Under the pieces are notes generated by a model that saw only the letters and a program-made list of their open reading frames with translations, searched no databases and was not told the DNA's origin. A stretch of DNA of 64,000 bases from Nocardia sp. NBC_00565 (GTDB taxonomy: Bacteria; Actinomycetota; Actinomycetes; Mycobacteriales; Mycobacteriaceae), in the NCBI RefSeq assembly GCF_036345915.1, contig NZ_CP107785.1, positions 9,052,001 to 9,116,000 on the forward strand. The letters are read 5' to 3'. Position numbers and translations under genes: made by a program. Numbering within the stretch: the stretch's first letter is position 1; the number at the start of each line of letters is the position of its first letter. Below are positions 1 to 8,276 of the stretch, in pieces.

Positions 1-26
1 CGAGCGCACTGAGGGGAGGGAAACAA

Positions 27-212
27 ATGTGGGAATGGAGTCGTAGAACCGCCGAACACGCGTCGGCGGCGTCCTGGACCAGCTGGCAGCCGGTGCGGAC
101 CGAGCCGACCGTGGTCGAGCCGGAGTGCCGCAGCACTGAGACGACCGAGTCCACCACGGCGGAGGAGAGCTCCGGCATGGCGGCACCCCTGGAGTACTAC
201 CTCGTCGGATAG
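27..212 (+). CDS. Hypothetical 61-aa protein upstream of birA
   Basis: A short ORF starts with ATG 8 nt after a strong purine-rich ribosome binding site (gaggggaggg). Most third codon positions are G or C, as expected of a real gene in this genome. The product is polar, rich in Thr, Glu and Ser, with no signal peptide, membrane segment or domain that I recognise. It lies on the same strand as birA, 84 nt upstream. The opposite strand is also partly open, so a gene entering from the left of the window cannot be excluded. The coding call rests on the ribosome binding site and codon bias only. Confidence 0.4.
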   Translation: MWEWSRRTAEHASAASWTSWQPVRTEPTVVEPECRSTETTESTTAEESSGMAAPLEYYLVG

Positions 213-296
213 CTCCGGCTTTCGCTACCTGCCGCGGTATCGACGGCTCCGTCGACCTACCGCGGCAGGCTGGCGAGTACCGAGTAGCCTGCCGGT

Positions 297-1097
297 GTGC
301 ACAGGCCACCGTTGGATGCAGAGCAGTTGCGGCGCAGTCTCATCGAGTCGCCCGAGCTGTCGTTCTTCTCCCACATCGATGTGGTGGAGTCGACCGGGTC
401 CACGAATGCGGACCTGATCGCGCGGGCCACCGACGCCGATGCCGATCGCGCGGTACTTCTCGCGGAAACCCAGGAGCAGGGGCGCGGTCGGCATACCCGG
501 ACCTGGATCAGCCCGCCGCGCGCACAGATAGCGATGTCGCTGTTGGTGCGGCTGCTCGGCATCGAACCGTCCGCGCTCGGCTGGCTGCCGCTGCTCACCG
601 GTGTCGCGGTGGTGGACGCGCTGCGCGCCAACGCCGGTGTGGACGCGAATCTCAAGTGGCCCAACGATGTGCTGATAGGTGACCGCAAAGTCGCGGGCAT
701 CCTGGCCGAAGTCGCCTCCGGTGGTGGGGCGCCCGCCATTGTCGTCGGGGTCGGTCTGAACGTCAGTCTCACCGAGGCGGAACTGCCGGTGCCGCATGCC
801 ACTTCGCTCACGCTGGCGGGTGCGAAGGTCACCGACCGCACCGAGCTCGTGCGGTCGCTGCTGGCCGAATTCGCCCACCGCTTCACCGCGTGGCGGGACG
901 CCGATTGGGATACCACCGATCTGATCGGCGTCTATCGCGAGCGGTGCACCACCCTCGGCGCGCTGGTCCGCGCCGAGCTGCCGGGCGGACAGACCATCGA
1001 GGGTGTCGCCACCGACGTCGATAGCGCCGGTCGTCTGCTGATCGGCGAGCACGCGGTCTCCGCGGGCGACGTAACCCACCTCCGCGCCCAGTACTGA
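297..1097 (+). CDS. birA: Biotin--[acetyl-CoA-carboxylase] ligase (BirA)
   Basis: This enzyme activates biotin to biotinyl-AMP and attaches it to the biotin carrier domains of acyl-CoA carboxylases. The 266-aa protein begins at a GTG and shows the GSTN motif near residue 35, the biotin-binding loop GRGRHTRTW (62-70) and KWPND (120-124). A C-terminal beta-barrel domain follows after about residue 215. There is no N-terminal helix-turn-helix, so it is a monofunctional ligase and not also a biotin repressor. In mycobacteria, from memory, birA sits beside accD5, which would lie left of this window. It converges on the desaturase gene downstream. Confidence 0.95.
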   Translation: MHRPPLDAEQLRRSLIESPELSFFSHIDVVESTGSTNADLIARATDADADRAVLLAETQEQGRGRHTRTWISPPRAQIAMSLLVRLLGIEPSALGWLPLLTGVAVVDALRANAGVDANLKWPNDVLIGDRKVAGILAEVASGGGAPAIVVGVGLNVSLTEAELPVPHATSLTLAGAKVTDRTELVRSLLAEFAHRFTAWRDADWDTTDLIGVYRERCTTLGALVRAELPGGQTIEGVATDVDSAGRLLIGEHAVSAGDVTHLRAQY

Positions 1098-1102
1098 CCC
1101 AG

Positions 1103-1162
1103 GCCTTCGCACCCCTTGCAGGCCCCCATACCGCGAGTGCGAAGGCCGGCAAGGGTGCGAAG
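1103..1162. terminator. Overlapping alternative hairpins between convergent birA and desaturase gene
   Basis: Two inverted repeats share their left arm. Bases 1103-1113 (ggccttcgcac) pair perfectly with 1137-1147. Bases 1105-1119 pair, with one bulged C, with 1149-1162. Only one hairpin can form at a time. The position between two converging genes suggests bidirectional transcription termination. Neither hairpin has a clear T-run. Confidence 0.5.
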
Positions 1163-1202
1163 TCATGCCGCCGTTCCCTTGGTGGGCAGCGATGTTCGGG
1201 TG

Positions 1203-2156
1203 TCAGACGGGTTGCATGATGCCGCGGGCCGCTTCCCTGGCGAACATGCGGTCGCGCTGTTCCTCGAACTTGAGCACGTCCTTTTCCAGCTTCTCCAGGA
1301 ACACGCCCAGCTCCTGCCGCGCCTGCTCGCCGCGCGGGCCGAAGTCGGTGCGGTCGAAGATGTTCCACTTCTTCAGCACCGGCTGCACCACTTCCTCGAG
1401 GTGCTGGCGCAGATCGTAGATGCCGTGCTTGGCCATCAGCACGCCGTTGCGACGGAAGTTCGGCATGCCGTAACCGGGCATGACGAAGTTGGTGACGATC
1501 GTGGTGATCGCCGCTATGGCCTGGTCGGGGACCAGGTCCAGGTACGCACCGCAGAGGTTGCGGTAGAAGATCATGTGCAGGTTCTCGTCGGCGGCGATGC
1601 GCTGCAGCATGCGGTCGGCGACCGCGTCGTTGCAAACCCGGCCGGTGTTGCGGTGACTGACCCGGGTGGCCAGTTCCTGGAAGGTCACATACGCGACGGT
1701 CACCGGGAAACCACTCCAGCCGTCGGGCGCATGCATGCCGCCGGTCATGTGGATCATGCGGGCCTGTTCCAGCGCGACCGGATCGACGCCGCGGGTGACG
1801 ACCAGGTAGTCGCGCATGACGATGCCGTGCCGGTTCTCCTCGGCGGTCCAGCGGCCGATCCAGCTGCCCCAGGCGCCGTCGGAGGAGAAGTTCGCCGAGA
1901 TCTCCCGATGGTAGGAGGGCAGGTTGTCCTCGGTGAGCAGGTTGGTGATCATCGCGGCCTTGGCGACCTCGTTCAACGTGGACTGCTCCGGCGCCCAGTC
2001 CTGTCCGCCCATCGCGGCGAAATTGCGACCGTCGTCCCACGGGACGTAGTCGTGCGGGTGCCAGTCCTTGGCCGTGGACAGATGGCGGTTGAGATTCTGT
2101 TCGGCCACCGGTTCGAGTTCGGTCAGGATTTCCAGCTGTGTCAGATGCTTGGTCAC
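1203..2156 (-). CDS. Acyl-ACP desaturase, ferritin-like di-iron (DesA family)
   Basis: The 317-aa protein resembles the mycobacterial DesA1/DesA2 soluble acyl-ACP desaturases, which introduce double bonds into long acyl chains for membrane and mycolic lipids. The two di-iron ligand motifs are visible as TAEENRHG and, further on, ADENLH, with a LPSYHRE segment between the N-terminus and the first motif. The GTG at 2156 is chosen because ggagg lies 5 nt upstream. An upstream in-frame ATG has no such site and would add 18 unconserved residues. The gene converges on birA. From memory, mycobacteria do not have a desaturase here, so it looks like a lineage-specific insertion. Confidence 0.9.
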   Translation of the reverse strand: MTKHLTQLEILTELEPVAEQNLNRHLSTAKDWHPHDYVPWDDGRNFAAMGGQDWAPEQSTLNEVAKAAMITNLLTEDNLPSYHREISANFSSDGAWGSWIGRWTAEENRHGIVMRDYLVVTRGVDPVALEQARMIHMTGGMHAPDGWSGFPVTVAYVTFQELATRVSHRNTGRVCNDAVADRMLQRIAADENLHMIFYRNLCGAYLDLVPDQAIAAITTIVTNFVMPGYGMPNFRRNGVLMAKHGIYDLRQHLEEVVQPVLKKWNIFDRTDFGPRGEQARQELGVFLEKLEKDVLKFEEQRDRMFAREAARGIMQPV

Positions 2157-2437
2157 ACGCGCCTCCACAGTTCGTATCGACGTCTTATCAAGCCGGACTT
2201 GTCTTTTCACAGGCAGACCGCTGAGCAGAACAAACGAGAGCTAATCGAACGGGCAGAGCCGATTCGCGGCCGGGTCGAGCGGCTGCCGCCGGACTGAGGC
2301 TGGGCAGCGATCCTGCGGGAAATCTCGAATGTGCTCAAGAGTATATCGAGCACGCGGCGGTGCGAGGTGACGATTGTGCAGCACGGCTTGTGTCGCTGTC
2401 CCCGCTTTCCGGCGTGTTCTCGCGGTAGGGTTCCGGC

Positions 2438-2983
2438 ATGGGTTATCCGGAGGAGGTGCTCGCCCCGGACGAGCAGTTGATACTCCATCGTCATCCGCAT
2501 TGGAAAATGCTGTTCTGGCCGATCGTGACGCTCATCGTCGCCACCGCGCTCGCAGGATTCGCCGGGGGGCTGATCTGGCGCAAGACCGAGGGAACGACTC
2601 GCTCGGTGCTGCTGATCGTGGTGCTCGTGCTCTGGCTCGGCATCCTCGGATGGCGTTGTGTCGCACGGATTATCAGTTGGAAGTCGACGCATTTCATCGT
2701 GACCGACCGCCGGGTGCTCATCCGGCAGGGCGTGGTCACCCACACCGGCATCGATATCCCGATGAGCCGGATTTCGAGTGTGCAGTTCCGGCACGGTCTG
2801 TTCGATCGGATGCTCGGGACCGGCACCCTGATCATCGGTTCCTCGTCGGACGAACCGCTCGAATACGACGACATCCCCCAGGTACAGAAGGTGCACGCCC
2901 TGCTGTACCACCAGGTATTCGAGGAATCCCGGGACGACTGGGACGACCGCGGTCGCGGCGGGGCACCGGGAGGCCACCGATGA
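2438..2983 (+). CDS. PH-domain (bacterial PH, YdbS-like) membrane protein
   Basis: The 181-aa protein has two membrane segments (about residues 24-46 and 60-78). A bacterial PH-like domain follows, in which WKSTHFIVTDRRVLIRQG and IPMSRISSVQ are typical. It corresponds in type and position to the conserved mycobacterial gene next to birA (Rv3278c, from memory). Its function is unknown; proteins of this family sit on the inner face of the membrane. A response regulator follows 40 bp downstream on the same strand, so co-transcription is possible. Confidence 0.85.
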   Translation: MGYPEEVLAPDEQLILHRHPHWKMLFWPIVTLIVATALAGFAGGLIWRKTEGTTRSVLLIVVLVLWLGILGWRCVARIISWKSTHFIVTDRRVLIRQGVVTHTGIDIPMSRISSVQFRHGLFDRMLGTGTLIIGSSSDEPLEYDDIPQVQKVHALLYHQVFEESRDDWDDRGRGGAPGGHR

Positions 2984-3023
2984 AGTGCGCGGCGTTGCTG
3001 GCTCGAGTCCGTAATCTGGGCGT

Positions 3024-3701
3024 ATGACCGCCGTACTGCTGGCCGAAGACGATGAGGCCATCGCCGCGCCGCTGTCGCGTGCGCTGGGGCGCGAGGGCTA
3101 TTCGGTTACCGTCGAACGTTTCGGGCCCGCGGTGCTCAAGCGCGCGCTCGAGGGCGATCACGACCTGCTCATCCTCGATCTCGGTCTGCCGGGCATGGAC
3201 GGGCTCGAGGTGTGCCGCCAGGTTCGGGCCCGCGGCGCCGATCTGGCCGTGCTGATGCTCACCGCGCGCACCGACGAGGTGGATTTCGTCGTCGGGTTGG
3301 ACGCGGGCGCGGATGACTATGTCGGCAAACCGTTCCGGCTGGCCGAGCTGCTGGCGCGGGTGCGAGCGTTGTTGCGGCGCAGTGGAATCGGTGACGAGGC
3401 TGTCGAGGTCGGCGGCATCCGGCTGGAGCCCGCGGCGCGACGGGTGCTGGTCAACGGCGTCGAAGTCGGTTTGGCCAACAAGGAATACGAGTTGCTCAAG
3501 GTGCTGATCGATCGGGCGGGCCAGGTGGTGCCGCGTGAGACGATCCTGCGCGAGGTGTGGGGTGACGCCGAACTACGCGGCTCGAAGACCTTGGATATGC
3601 ACATGTCCTGGCTGCGTCGCAAGATCGGCGACGAGGGCCCGATGGCCGAGCGGCGCATCGTCACGGTGCGCGGCGTCGGCTTCCGGCTGAACACCGACTG
3701 A
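3024..3701 (+). CDS. OmpR/PhoB-family response regulator
   Basis: The 225-aa two-domain regulator has an N-terminal receiver with acidic residues D9-D10 and phospho-acceptor D52 (LILDLGLPGMDG). The conserved T and K are seen in MLTART and GKPF. The C-terminal winged helix (about 130-222) ends in VRGVGFRL, as expected for DNA-binding OmpR-type regulators. The cognate sensor kinase starts 18 bp downstream. The signal and regulon cannot be told from sequence. Confidence 0.94.
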   Translation: MTAVLLAEDDEAIAAPLSRALGREGYSVTVERFGPAVLKRALEGDHDLLILDLGLPGMDGLEVCRQVRARGADLAVLMLTARTDEVDFVVGLDAGADDYVGKPFRLAELLARVRALLRRSGIGDEAVEVGGIRLEPAARRVLVNGVEVGLANKEYELLKVLIDRAGQVVPRETILREVWGDAELRGSKTLDMHMSWLRRKIGDEGPMAERRIVTVRGVGFRLNTD

Positions 3702-3719
3702 TGTTGCGGCACAACTGAT

Positions 3720-5036
3720 ATGCGGCGCAGAATTCTGCGATCGATCCTCACCGTGCTGACCATCACCACGGCGGTGCTCGGCGTCCCGCTCATCTACACC
3801 GCGTGGCTGTGGGTCGAGGACATCACGCGCAACGACCTGGAGAACCGCCTGGAGCGGATCGCGACGGAGATCATCGCCCAGGAGCACGCTGACGGCATCG
3901 TGCTCGGCGAGCTCGATACCCGACTGGTGCGCCCGCTCATCCCCAACGACGGCAAGCTGACCATCATCTATCCGGCGCCGCAGGACAACGCGTCGCGGCT
4001 CGATATCGGTGTCGAGCAGGTCGATGACCCACTGGTGGAATCGCTGTCGATGGGCACCAGCGGTTCGCTGCGCCTGGAGGTGCCGAAGGGCCCGATGCAC
4101 CGGATGCAGATCCAGGCCGTCGGGGTGGTGGCGTTCGCGGTGCTCGCCTCGCTCGGCGCGGCGGTATCGGTGGCGATGATCGCCGCGCGCCGGGTCGCCG
4201 ATCCGCTGCGTGATGTGGCGGCCCGCGCCGCCCGGCTGGCGATGGGGGATTTCCGGCCGGATCCGCGCCGGCACGGGATCTCCGAATTGGATCGGGTCTC
4301 CGATGTGCTCGACTCGGCGACCGTCGAGATCGCCGGGCGGCTGCAGCGCGAGCACGCGCTGGTCGCGGACGTCTCGCATCAGCTGCGCAGCCGCCTGACC
4401 GCGGTGCGGTTGCGGTTGGACGAGTTGTCCGCGCACTCCGATCCGGCCGTCGTGCACGAGGCCGAGGAGGCGATGGCACAGGTCGATCGGCTGACCGAGG
4501 CGATCGACGATCTGGTGCGCGCCTCGCGCGACGAGGATGCCGCCGACCGCGATCCGGTGCCGGTGATGGACGAATTGCGCGGCGTCGTCGAGGAGTGGTC
4601 CCATCCCTTCACCGAGGCGGGCCGGACGCTGCGGCTGATCGGTGACGAATCACTGCGCGCTCCCATCACCGGTTCCCGGCTGCGCGAAGCCGCCGCGGTG
4701 CTGGTCGACAATGCGCTGATGCACGGCGGCGGTACCTGCACGGTGTCGGTGCGCACGGTGCGCACCGTCAGCGAGCGCGAGCCGTTGGTGGTGGTCGAGA
4801 TCGCCGATGAGGGCGACGGTGTGCGGGACGAACTCGCGCCGCACATCTTCGACCGTGGCTTCTCCGCGGGTGGTTCGACCGGTGTCGGACTCGCCCTGGC
4901 CAGGGCGCTCATCGAGGCCGATGGTGGGCGGTTGGAGTTGCAGCGGCGCAGGCCCGCGCTGTTCGCGATGTTCCTCGGATCCAGTGCGTCCTCGCGGACA
5001 CCCAACGGCGCGCAGCAAGTTCCTGAGCCGCGCTAG
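3720..5036 (+). CDS. Two-component sensor histidine kinase
   Basis: The 438-aa membrane kinase has a transmembrane helix near 10-30, an extracytoplasmic domain of about 100 residues, a second helix near 133-157, and then a HAMP linker. The dimerisation/phospho-acceptor helix carries H220 (VADVSHQLRSRL). The ATPase domain has an N box (VDNALMHGG), a G1 box (DEGDGV) and a G2 box (GSTGVGLAL). It is paired with the adjacent response regulator. The last codons lie inside a 22-bp tandem duplication that also covers the end of the convergent GtrA gene. Confidence 0.94.
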   Translation: MRRRILRSILTVLTITTAVLGVPLIYTAWLWVEDITRNDLENRLERIATEIIAQEHADGIVLGELDTRLVRPLIPNDGKLTIIYPAPQDNASRLDIGVEQVDDPLVESLSMGTSGSLRLEVPKGPMHRMQIQAVGVVAFAVLASLGAAVSVAMIAARRVADPLRDVAARAARLAMGDFRPDPRRHGISELDRVSDVLDSATVEIAGRLQREHALVADVSHQLRSRLTAVRLRLDELSAHSDPAVVHEAEEAMAQVDRLTEAIDDLVRASRDEDAADRDPVPVMDELRGVVEEWSHPFTEAGRTLRLIGDESLRAPITGSRLREAAAVLVDNALMHGGGTCTVSVRTVRTVSEREPLVVVEIADEGDGVRDELAPHIFDRGFSAGGSTGVGLALARALIEADGGRLELQRRRPALFAMFLGSSASSRTPNGAQQVPEPR

Positions 5037-5061
5037 CTGAGGCCCTGAGCCGCGCTAGCTG
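5022..5061. repeat. 18-bp direct repeat (period 22 bp) spanning two convergent stop codons
   Basis: The sequence cctgagccgcgctagctg occurs at 5022-5039 and again at 5044-5061. The first copy carries the stop codon of the histidine kinase on the plus strand. The second carries the stop of the GtrA gene on the minus strand, because the tag/cta core reads as a stop both ways. It looks like a local slippage duplication. Confidence 0.85.
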
Positions 5062-5597
5062 TGGCCGAGCTGCTCTTCCTCGAGCAGATCCTCGAATTCC
5101 TCGACGAGCTCGCTGATCTCATCGGGGAACACCCAGCGGCGCATCGCCCAGAAGCGGAACGCCATCTGCAGCAGGTTGCCGATGATGAAGGCGCTGATGA
5201 AGTCCGCGATGTTCTCGACGGTGAAGCTCACATCGGGTTGGCGCAGATCGAAGACATAGCTGGAGACCCACAGCGGGATGAAGCTCAGCACCACGCCGAC
5301 GCCGCTGACTCCGAAGAACAGCAGCGCTTCGTGATGCTTCTCCCGGCCGCCGCGATTCTTGAACGACCACTCGCGGTTCAGGATGTAGGAACAGATGACC
5401 GCGATCACGCCCGAGATGATCTTCGCGGTGACCGGCTTGGTCTCCAGCACGGTCCACTTGAGCATGTAGAAGATGCCCGAGTCGATGATGAATGTGGTGG
5501 CGCCGACGATGGCGAATTTGATCAGCTCGTGGTGGTGGTACGCGATCTCCCGCAGGGGCTTGGGGAGGACGTTGACCACGTCGTCGACGAAAGACAC
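5055..5597 (-). CDS. GtrA-family membrane protein
   Basis: The 180-aa protein has four predicted membrane helices. The GtrA pattern is clear: FAIVGATTF in the first helix, SYILNREWSF between helices 2 and 3, and FRFWAMRRWVF at the end. GtrA proteins are thought to help move lipid-linked sugars across the membrane for cell-wall glycan decoration. The tail is strongly acidic (EEFEDLLEEEQ). Gene and position match the mycobacterial neighbour of purK (Rv3277, from memory). It starts with GTG and is divergent from purK across about 40 bp. Confidence 0.9.
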   Translation of the reverse strand: MSFVDDVVNVLPKPLREIAYHHHELIKFAIVGATTFIIDSGIFYMLKWTVLETKPVTAKIISGVIAVICSYILNREWSFKNRGGREKHHEALLFFGVSGVGVVLSFIPLWVSSYVFDLRQPDVSFTVENIADFISAFIIGNLLQMAFRFWAMRRWVFPDEISELVEEFEDLLEEEQLGHS

Positions 5598-5636
5598 AAG
5601 GCCCGAGTGTACCGGTCCCGATCATGGCCACCGGAC

Positions 5637-6863
5637 ATGACAAGATTGCACGACGTGAGCGTCTCTCGTTCGTTCGATCCTTCTGCAATGCCCACCGTCA
5701 CCATGATCGGTGGTGGCCAACTCGCGCGCATGACGCACCAGGCCGCCATCGCGCTGGGCCAGCGGCTGCGGGTGCTCGCCGAGAATCCCGATGATCCGGC
5801 TGCCCAGGTGAGTCCGGAGGTCGTGCTCGGCAGCCACACCGATCTGACCGCGCTGCGCAAGGCCGCCGTGGGTTCGCACGCGCTCACCTTCGACCACGAG
5901 CAGGTGCCGACCGAACATCTGGAGGCGCTCGTCGCCGAGGGCGTGAACGTCCAGCCGCCGCCGCGGGCGCTGGTCTTCGCGCAGGACAAGCTGGCGATGC
6001 GGACCAAGCTGTCCGAACTCGGGTTGCCCGTGCCCGCCTTCACACCGGTTGCCTCGGTGGCCGACGCGGTGCGGTTCGGTGCCGAGCACGACTGGCGGAT
6101 CGTGCTGAAGGCGGTGCGCGGCGGATACGACGGGCGCGGTGTCTGGATGCCGGAGTCGGCGGCCGCGGCCGAGACGATTGTGGCCGACCAGCTCGCGCAC
6201 GGTGTGCGGCTGCTCGCCGAGACGAAGGTGGACCTGAAGCGCGAACTGTCGGCCATGGTGGCGCGTTCGCCGTTCGGTCAGGCCGCGACCTGGCCGGTGG
6301 TGGAGACAGTGCAGCGCAACGGCCAATGCGCGGTGGTGATCGCGCCCGCGCCGGAGCTCAGCGCCGCATCGGCCACGCAGGCCGAGACGCTCGCACTGAA
6401 TCTGGCCGAGGAACTCGGTGTCGTCGGTGCGATGGCGGTCGAGCTCTTCGAGACCACCGACGGTGCCATCCTGATCAACGAACTGGCCATGCGCCCGCAC
6501 AACTCCGGTCACTGGGGCATGGACGGCGCCTGCACCGGCCAGTTCGAACAGCATCTGCGCGCGGTGCTCGACTACCCGCTCGGCGACACCAGCCCGCTGG
6601 CCCCGGTCACCGTGATGGCGAATATTCTCGGCGCGCCCGAGGCGCCCGCGATGTCGATGGATGAGCGGCTGCATCACCTGTTCGCCAGGATGCCCGAGGC
6701 GAAGGTGCACATGTACGGCAAGAGCGAACGCCCGGACCGCAAGATCGGGCATATCAACGTGCTCGGCGACGATGTCGCCGTGGTGCGGGAGAAGGCCGAG
6801 CGGGCGGCGCACTGGATGTCGCGCGCGATCTGGACCGACGGATGGGATCCCCATGGTGAGTAA
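5637..6863 (+). CDS. purK: 5-(Carboxyamino)imidazole ribonucleotide synthase (PurK)
   Basis: PurK carboxylates AIR to N5-CAIR with ATP and bicarbonate in purine synthesis, and PurE then converts it to CAIR. The ATP-grasp protein shows [10 protein letters not shown] near the start, [13 protein letters not shown] in the ATP-binding region, and the catalytic [14 protein letters not shown]. No start has a good ribosome binding site. ATG 5637 gives 408 aa; GTG 5655 and ATG 5688 (beginning [10 protein letters not shown]) are alternatives, the last being the shortest consistent with the family. The end overlaps purE by 11 bp. Confidence 0.94.
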   Translation: MTRLHDVSVSRSFDPSAMPTVTMIGGGQLARMTHQAAIALGQRLRVLAENPDDPAAQVSPEVVLGSHTDLTALRKAAVGSHALTFDHEQVPTEHLEALVAEGVNVQPPPRALVFAQDKLAMRTKLSELGLPVPAFTPVASVADAVRFGAEHDWRIVLKAVRGGYDGRGVWMPESAAAAETIVADQLAHGVRLLAETKVDLKRELSAMVARSPFGQAATWPVVETVQRNGQCAVVIAPAPELSAASATQAETLALNLAEELGVVGAMAVELFETTDGAILINELAMRPHNSGHWGMDGACTGQFEQHLRAVLDYPLGDTSPLAPVTVMANILGAPEAPAMSMDERLHHLFARMPEAKVHMYGKSERPDRKIGHINVLGDDVAVVREKAERAAHWMSRAIWTDGWDPHGE

Positions 6864-7356
6864 TGCGCAAGTTGGCCTGATCATGGGCAGCGACTCCGAC
6901 TGGCCGACCATGGAGGCCGCCGCAATCGCCTTGGCGGAGTTCGATATTCGTTTCGAGGTCGGCGTCGTCTCGGCTCATCGCACCCCCCAGCGCATGCTCG
7001 ACTACGCCCGCGACGCCACGGGCCGCGGCCTGCAGGTCATCATCGCGGGCGCGGGTGGCGCCGCCCACCTGCCCGGCATGGTCGCCTCCGCCACCGCGCT
7101 CCCGGTCATCGGCGTCCCGGTTCCGCTGAAGTACCTCGACGGTATGGACTCCCTGCTGTCCATCGTCCAAATGCCCGCGGGCGTCCCGGTCGCGACGGTA
7201 TCGATCGGCGGCGCCCGCAACGCGGGCCTGCTCGCCGTCCGCATCCTCGCCGCCGCCGACCCAGCCCTGCGCACCCGAATGGAACAGTTCCAGGCCGGAC
7301 TCGAAACCATGGTTCTGGAAAAGGACGAAGCCCTGCGCACCAAACTCCTCGGCTGA
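6853..7356 (+). CDS. purE: 5-(Carboxyamino)imidazole ribonucleotide mutase (PurE)
   Basis: The 167-aa class I PurE catalyses N5-CAIR to CAIR. It has the canonical [10 protein letters not shown] near residue 11, the catalytic-loop SAHRTP, and [12 protein letters not shown]. It overlaps the end of purK, so the two are translated from one message. The length is normal for bacterial PurE. Confidence 0.96.
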   Translation: MVSNAQVGLIMGSDSDWPTMEAAAIALAEFDIRFEVGVVSAHRTPQRMLDYARDATGRGLQVIIAGAGGAAHLPGMVASATALPVIGVPVPLKYLDGMDSLLSIVQMPAGVPVATVSIGGARNAGLLAVRILAAADPALRTRMEQFQAGLETMVLEKDEALRTKLLG

Positions 7357-7441
7357 ACCCGACGGTCCGCACCGAGCGACCATGCAGTGCTCTTCGGTCA
7401 TGTGCGGGCGGGTTGGTCGCCGGGCTGGCTACGGTGATGCG

Positions 7442-8128
7442 GTGGCGACTGAGGAACCCGTTCGGGGACGGATCGGAGATGACGCGGCCAGGTTTCGGCT
7501 GACGGTGGTGGATCAAGCACTCCGGTTGTTCGCTGAGCAAGGGTATGAGGCGACGACGGTGGATGAGATCGCGGAGGCGGCGGGGATTTCGCGGCGGACC
7601 TTCTTTCGGCAGTTCCGGTCGAAGGAGGATGTCATCTTCGCTGATCACGAGGCGCAGTTGGCGCGGGCGGCGGAGTTCTTGGCGGCGGCGCGGGGGGATC
7701 CGTGGGAGGCGGTGTGCGCGGCGGTGGTGCAGGTGTTCGAGCGGTTCACGCAGTGGCGGGAGATCGCCGAGCGGCGATATCGGGTGGTGCGCAAGGTGCC
7801 CGCGCTGCGTGAGCGGGAGATCGTGACGGTGTTCCGCTACGAGCGGTTGTTCACCGACTTTCTGCGCGAGCGGTTGCCCGAGGTGCCGGATCTGGCGCGG
7901 GTGCAGTTCACGGCGGCGGTGACGGCGACGCACAACTACCTGCTGCGGCGGATGGTGCGCGGCGAGTCGGATGCGGGTGCGGCGGATCTGCGGGTGGAGT
8001 TGGCCGCGATTCCCCGCGGTGTCGGACGTGGGCCGGGGGCCGAGGAATTGGTGGTCGCGGTGTTTCCGAGGGATATGCCTGCGCGGCAGGTCGCCGATCT
8101 TGTGACCCGGCAGCTCGGTAGTCTGTGA
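7442..8128 (+). CDS. TetR-family transcriptional regulator
   Basis: The 228-aa regulator has an N-terminal helix-turn-helix (residues about 18-65; TTVDEIAEAAGISRRTFFRQ) and a divergent ligand-binding domain. GTG 7442 is preferred over an upstream ATG because the added residues are not TetR-like. It lies directly upstream of, and on the same strand as, a FadE25-like dehydrogenase, with two inverted operator-like palindromes in between. A role as a local repressor sensing an acyl-CoA is inferred from this. Confidence 0.88.
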   Translation: MATEEPVRGRIGDDAARFRLTVVDQALRLFAEQGYEATTVDEIAEAAGISRRTFFRQFRSKEDVIFADHEAQLARAAEFLAAARGDPWEAVCAAVVQVFERFTQWREIAERRYRVVRKVPALREREIVTVFRYERLFTDFLRERLPEVPDLARVQFTAAVTATHNYLLRRMVRGESDAGAADLRVELAAIPRGVGRGPGAEELVVAVFPRDMPARQVADLVTRQLGSL

Positions 8129-8154
8129 CGGGAATCATAATATGCAGAATCTGA

Positions 8155-8228
8155 CACTCAGTGCCATGGCGTAACCGCACTTGACGCTGCATTCGGGGCG
8201 TATACTCGATCCAAGATGGCACTGAGTG
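8155..8228. promoter_or_regulatory. Paired inverted operators and promoter of the FadE25-like gene
   Basis: The 13-mer cactcagtgccat (8155-8167) recurs as its exact reverse complement at 8216-8228. Each copy is itself palindromic around a TCA/TGA centre (ggcac-tga-gtgcc). Between them lie TTGACG (8181-8186) and TATACT (8201-8206), although their 14-bp spacing is short for a sigma-70 promoter. Two identical palindromes bracketing a promoter fit binding by the upstream TetR regulator. Confidence 0.65.
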
Positions 8229-8276
8229 CCGACAGCGGGCATTGGCCCAGCACCGACGACCAGGAGTGTGCCCCCC

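Noticed and set aside
2207..3061. Long open minus-strand frames opposite the PH-domain and response regulator genes
   Set aside because: High-GC antisense shadows: no ribosome binding site, product without domain resemblance, and the plus-strand genes have clear families.
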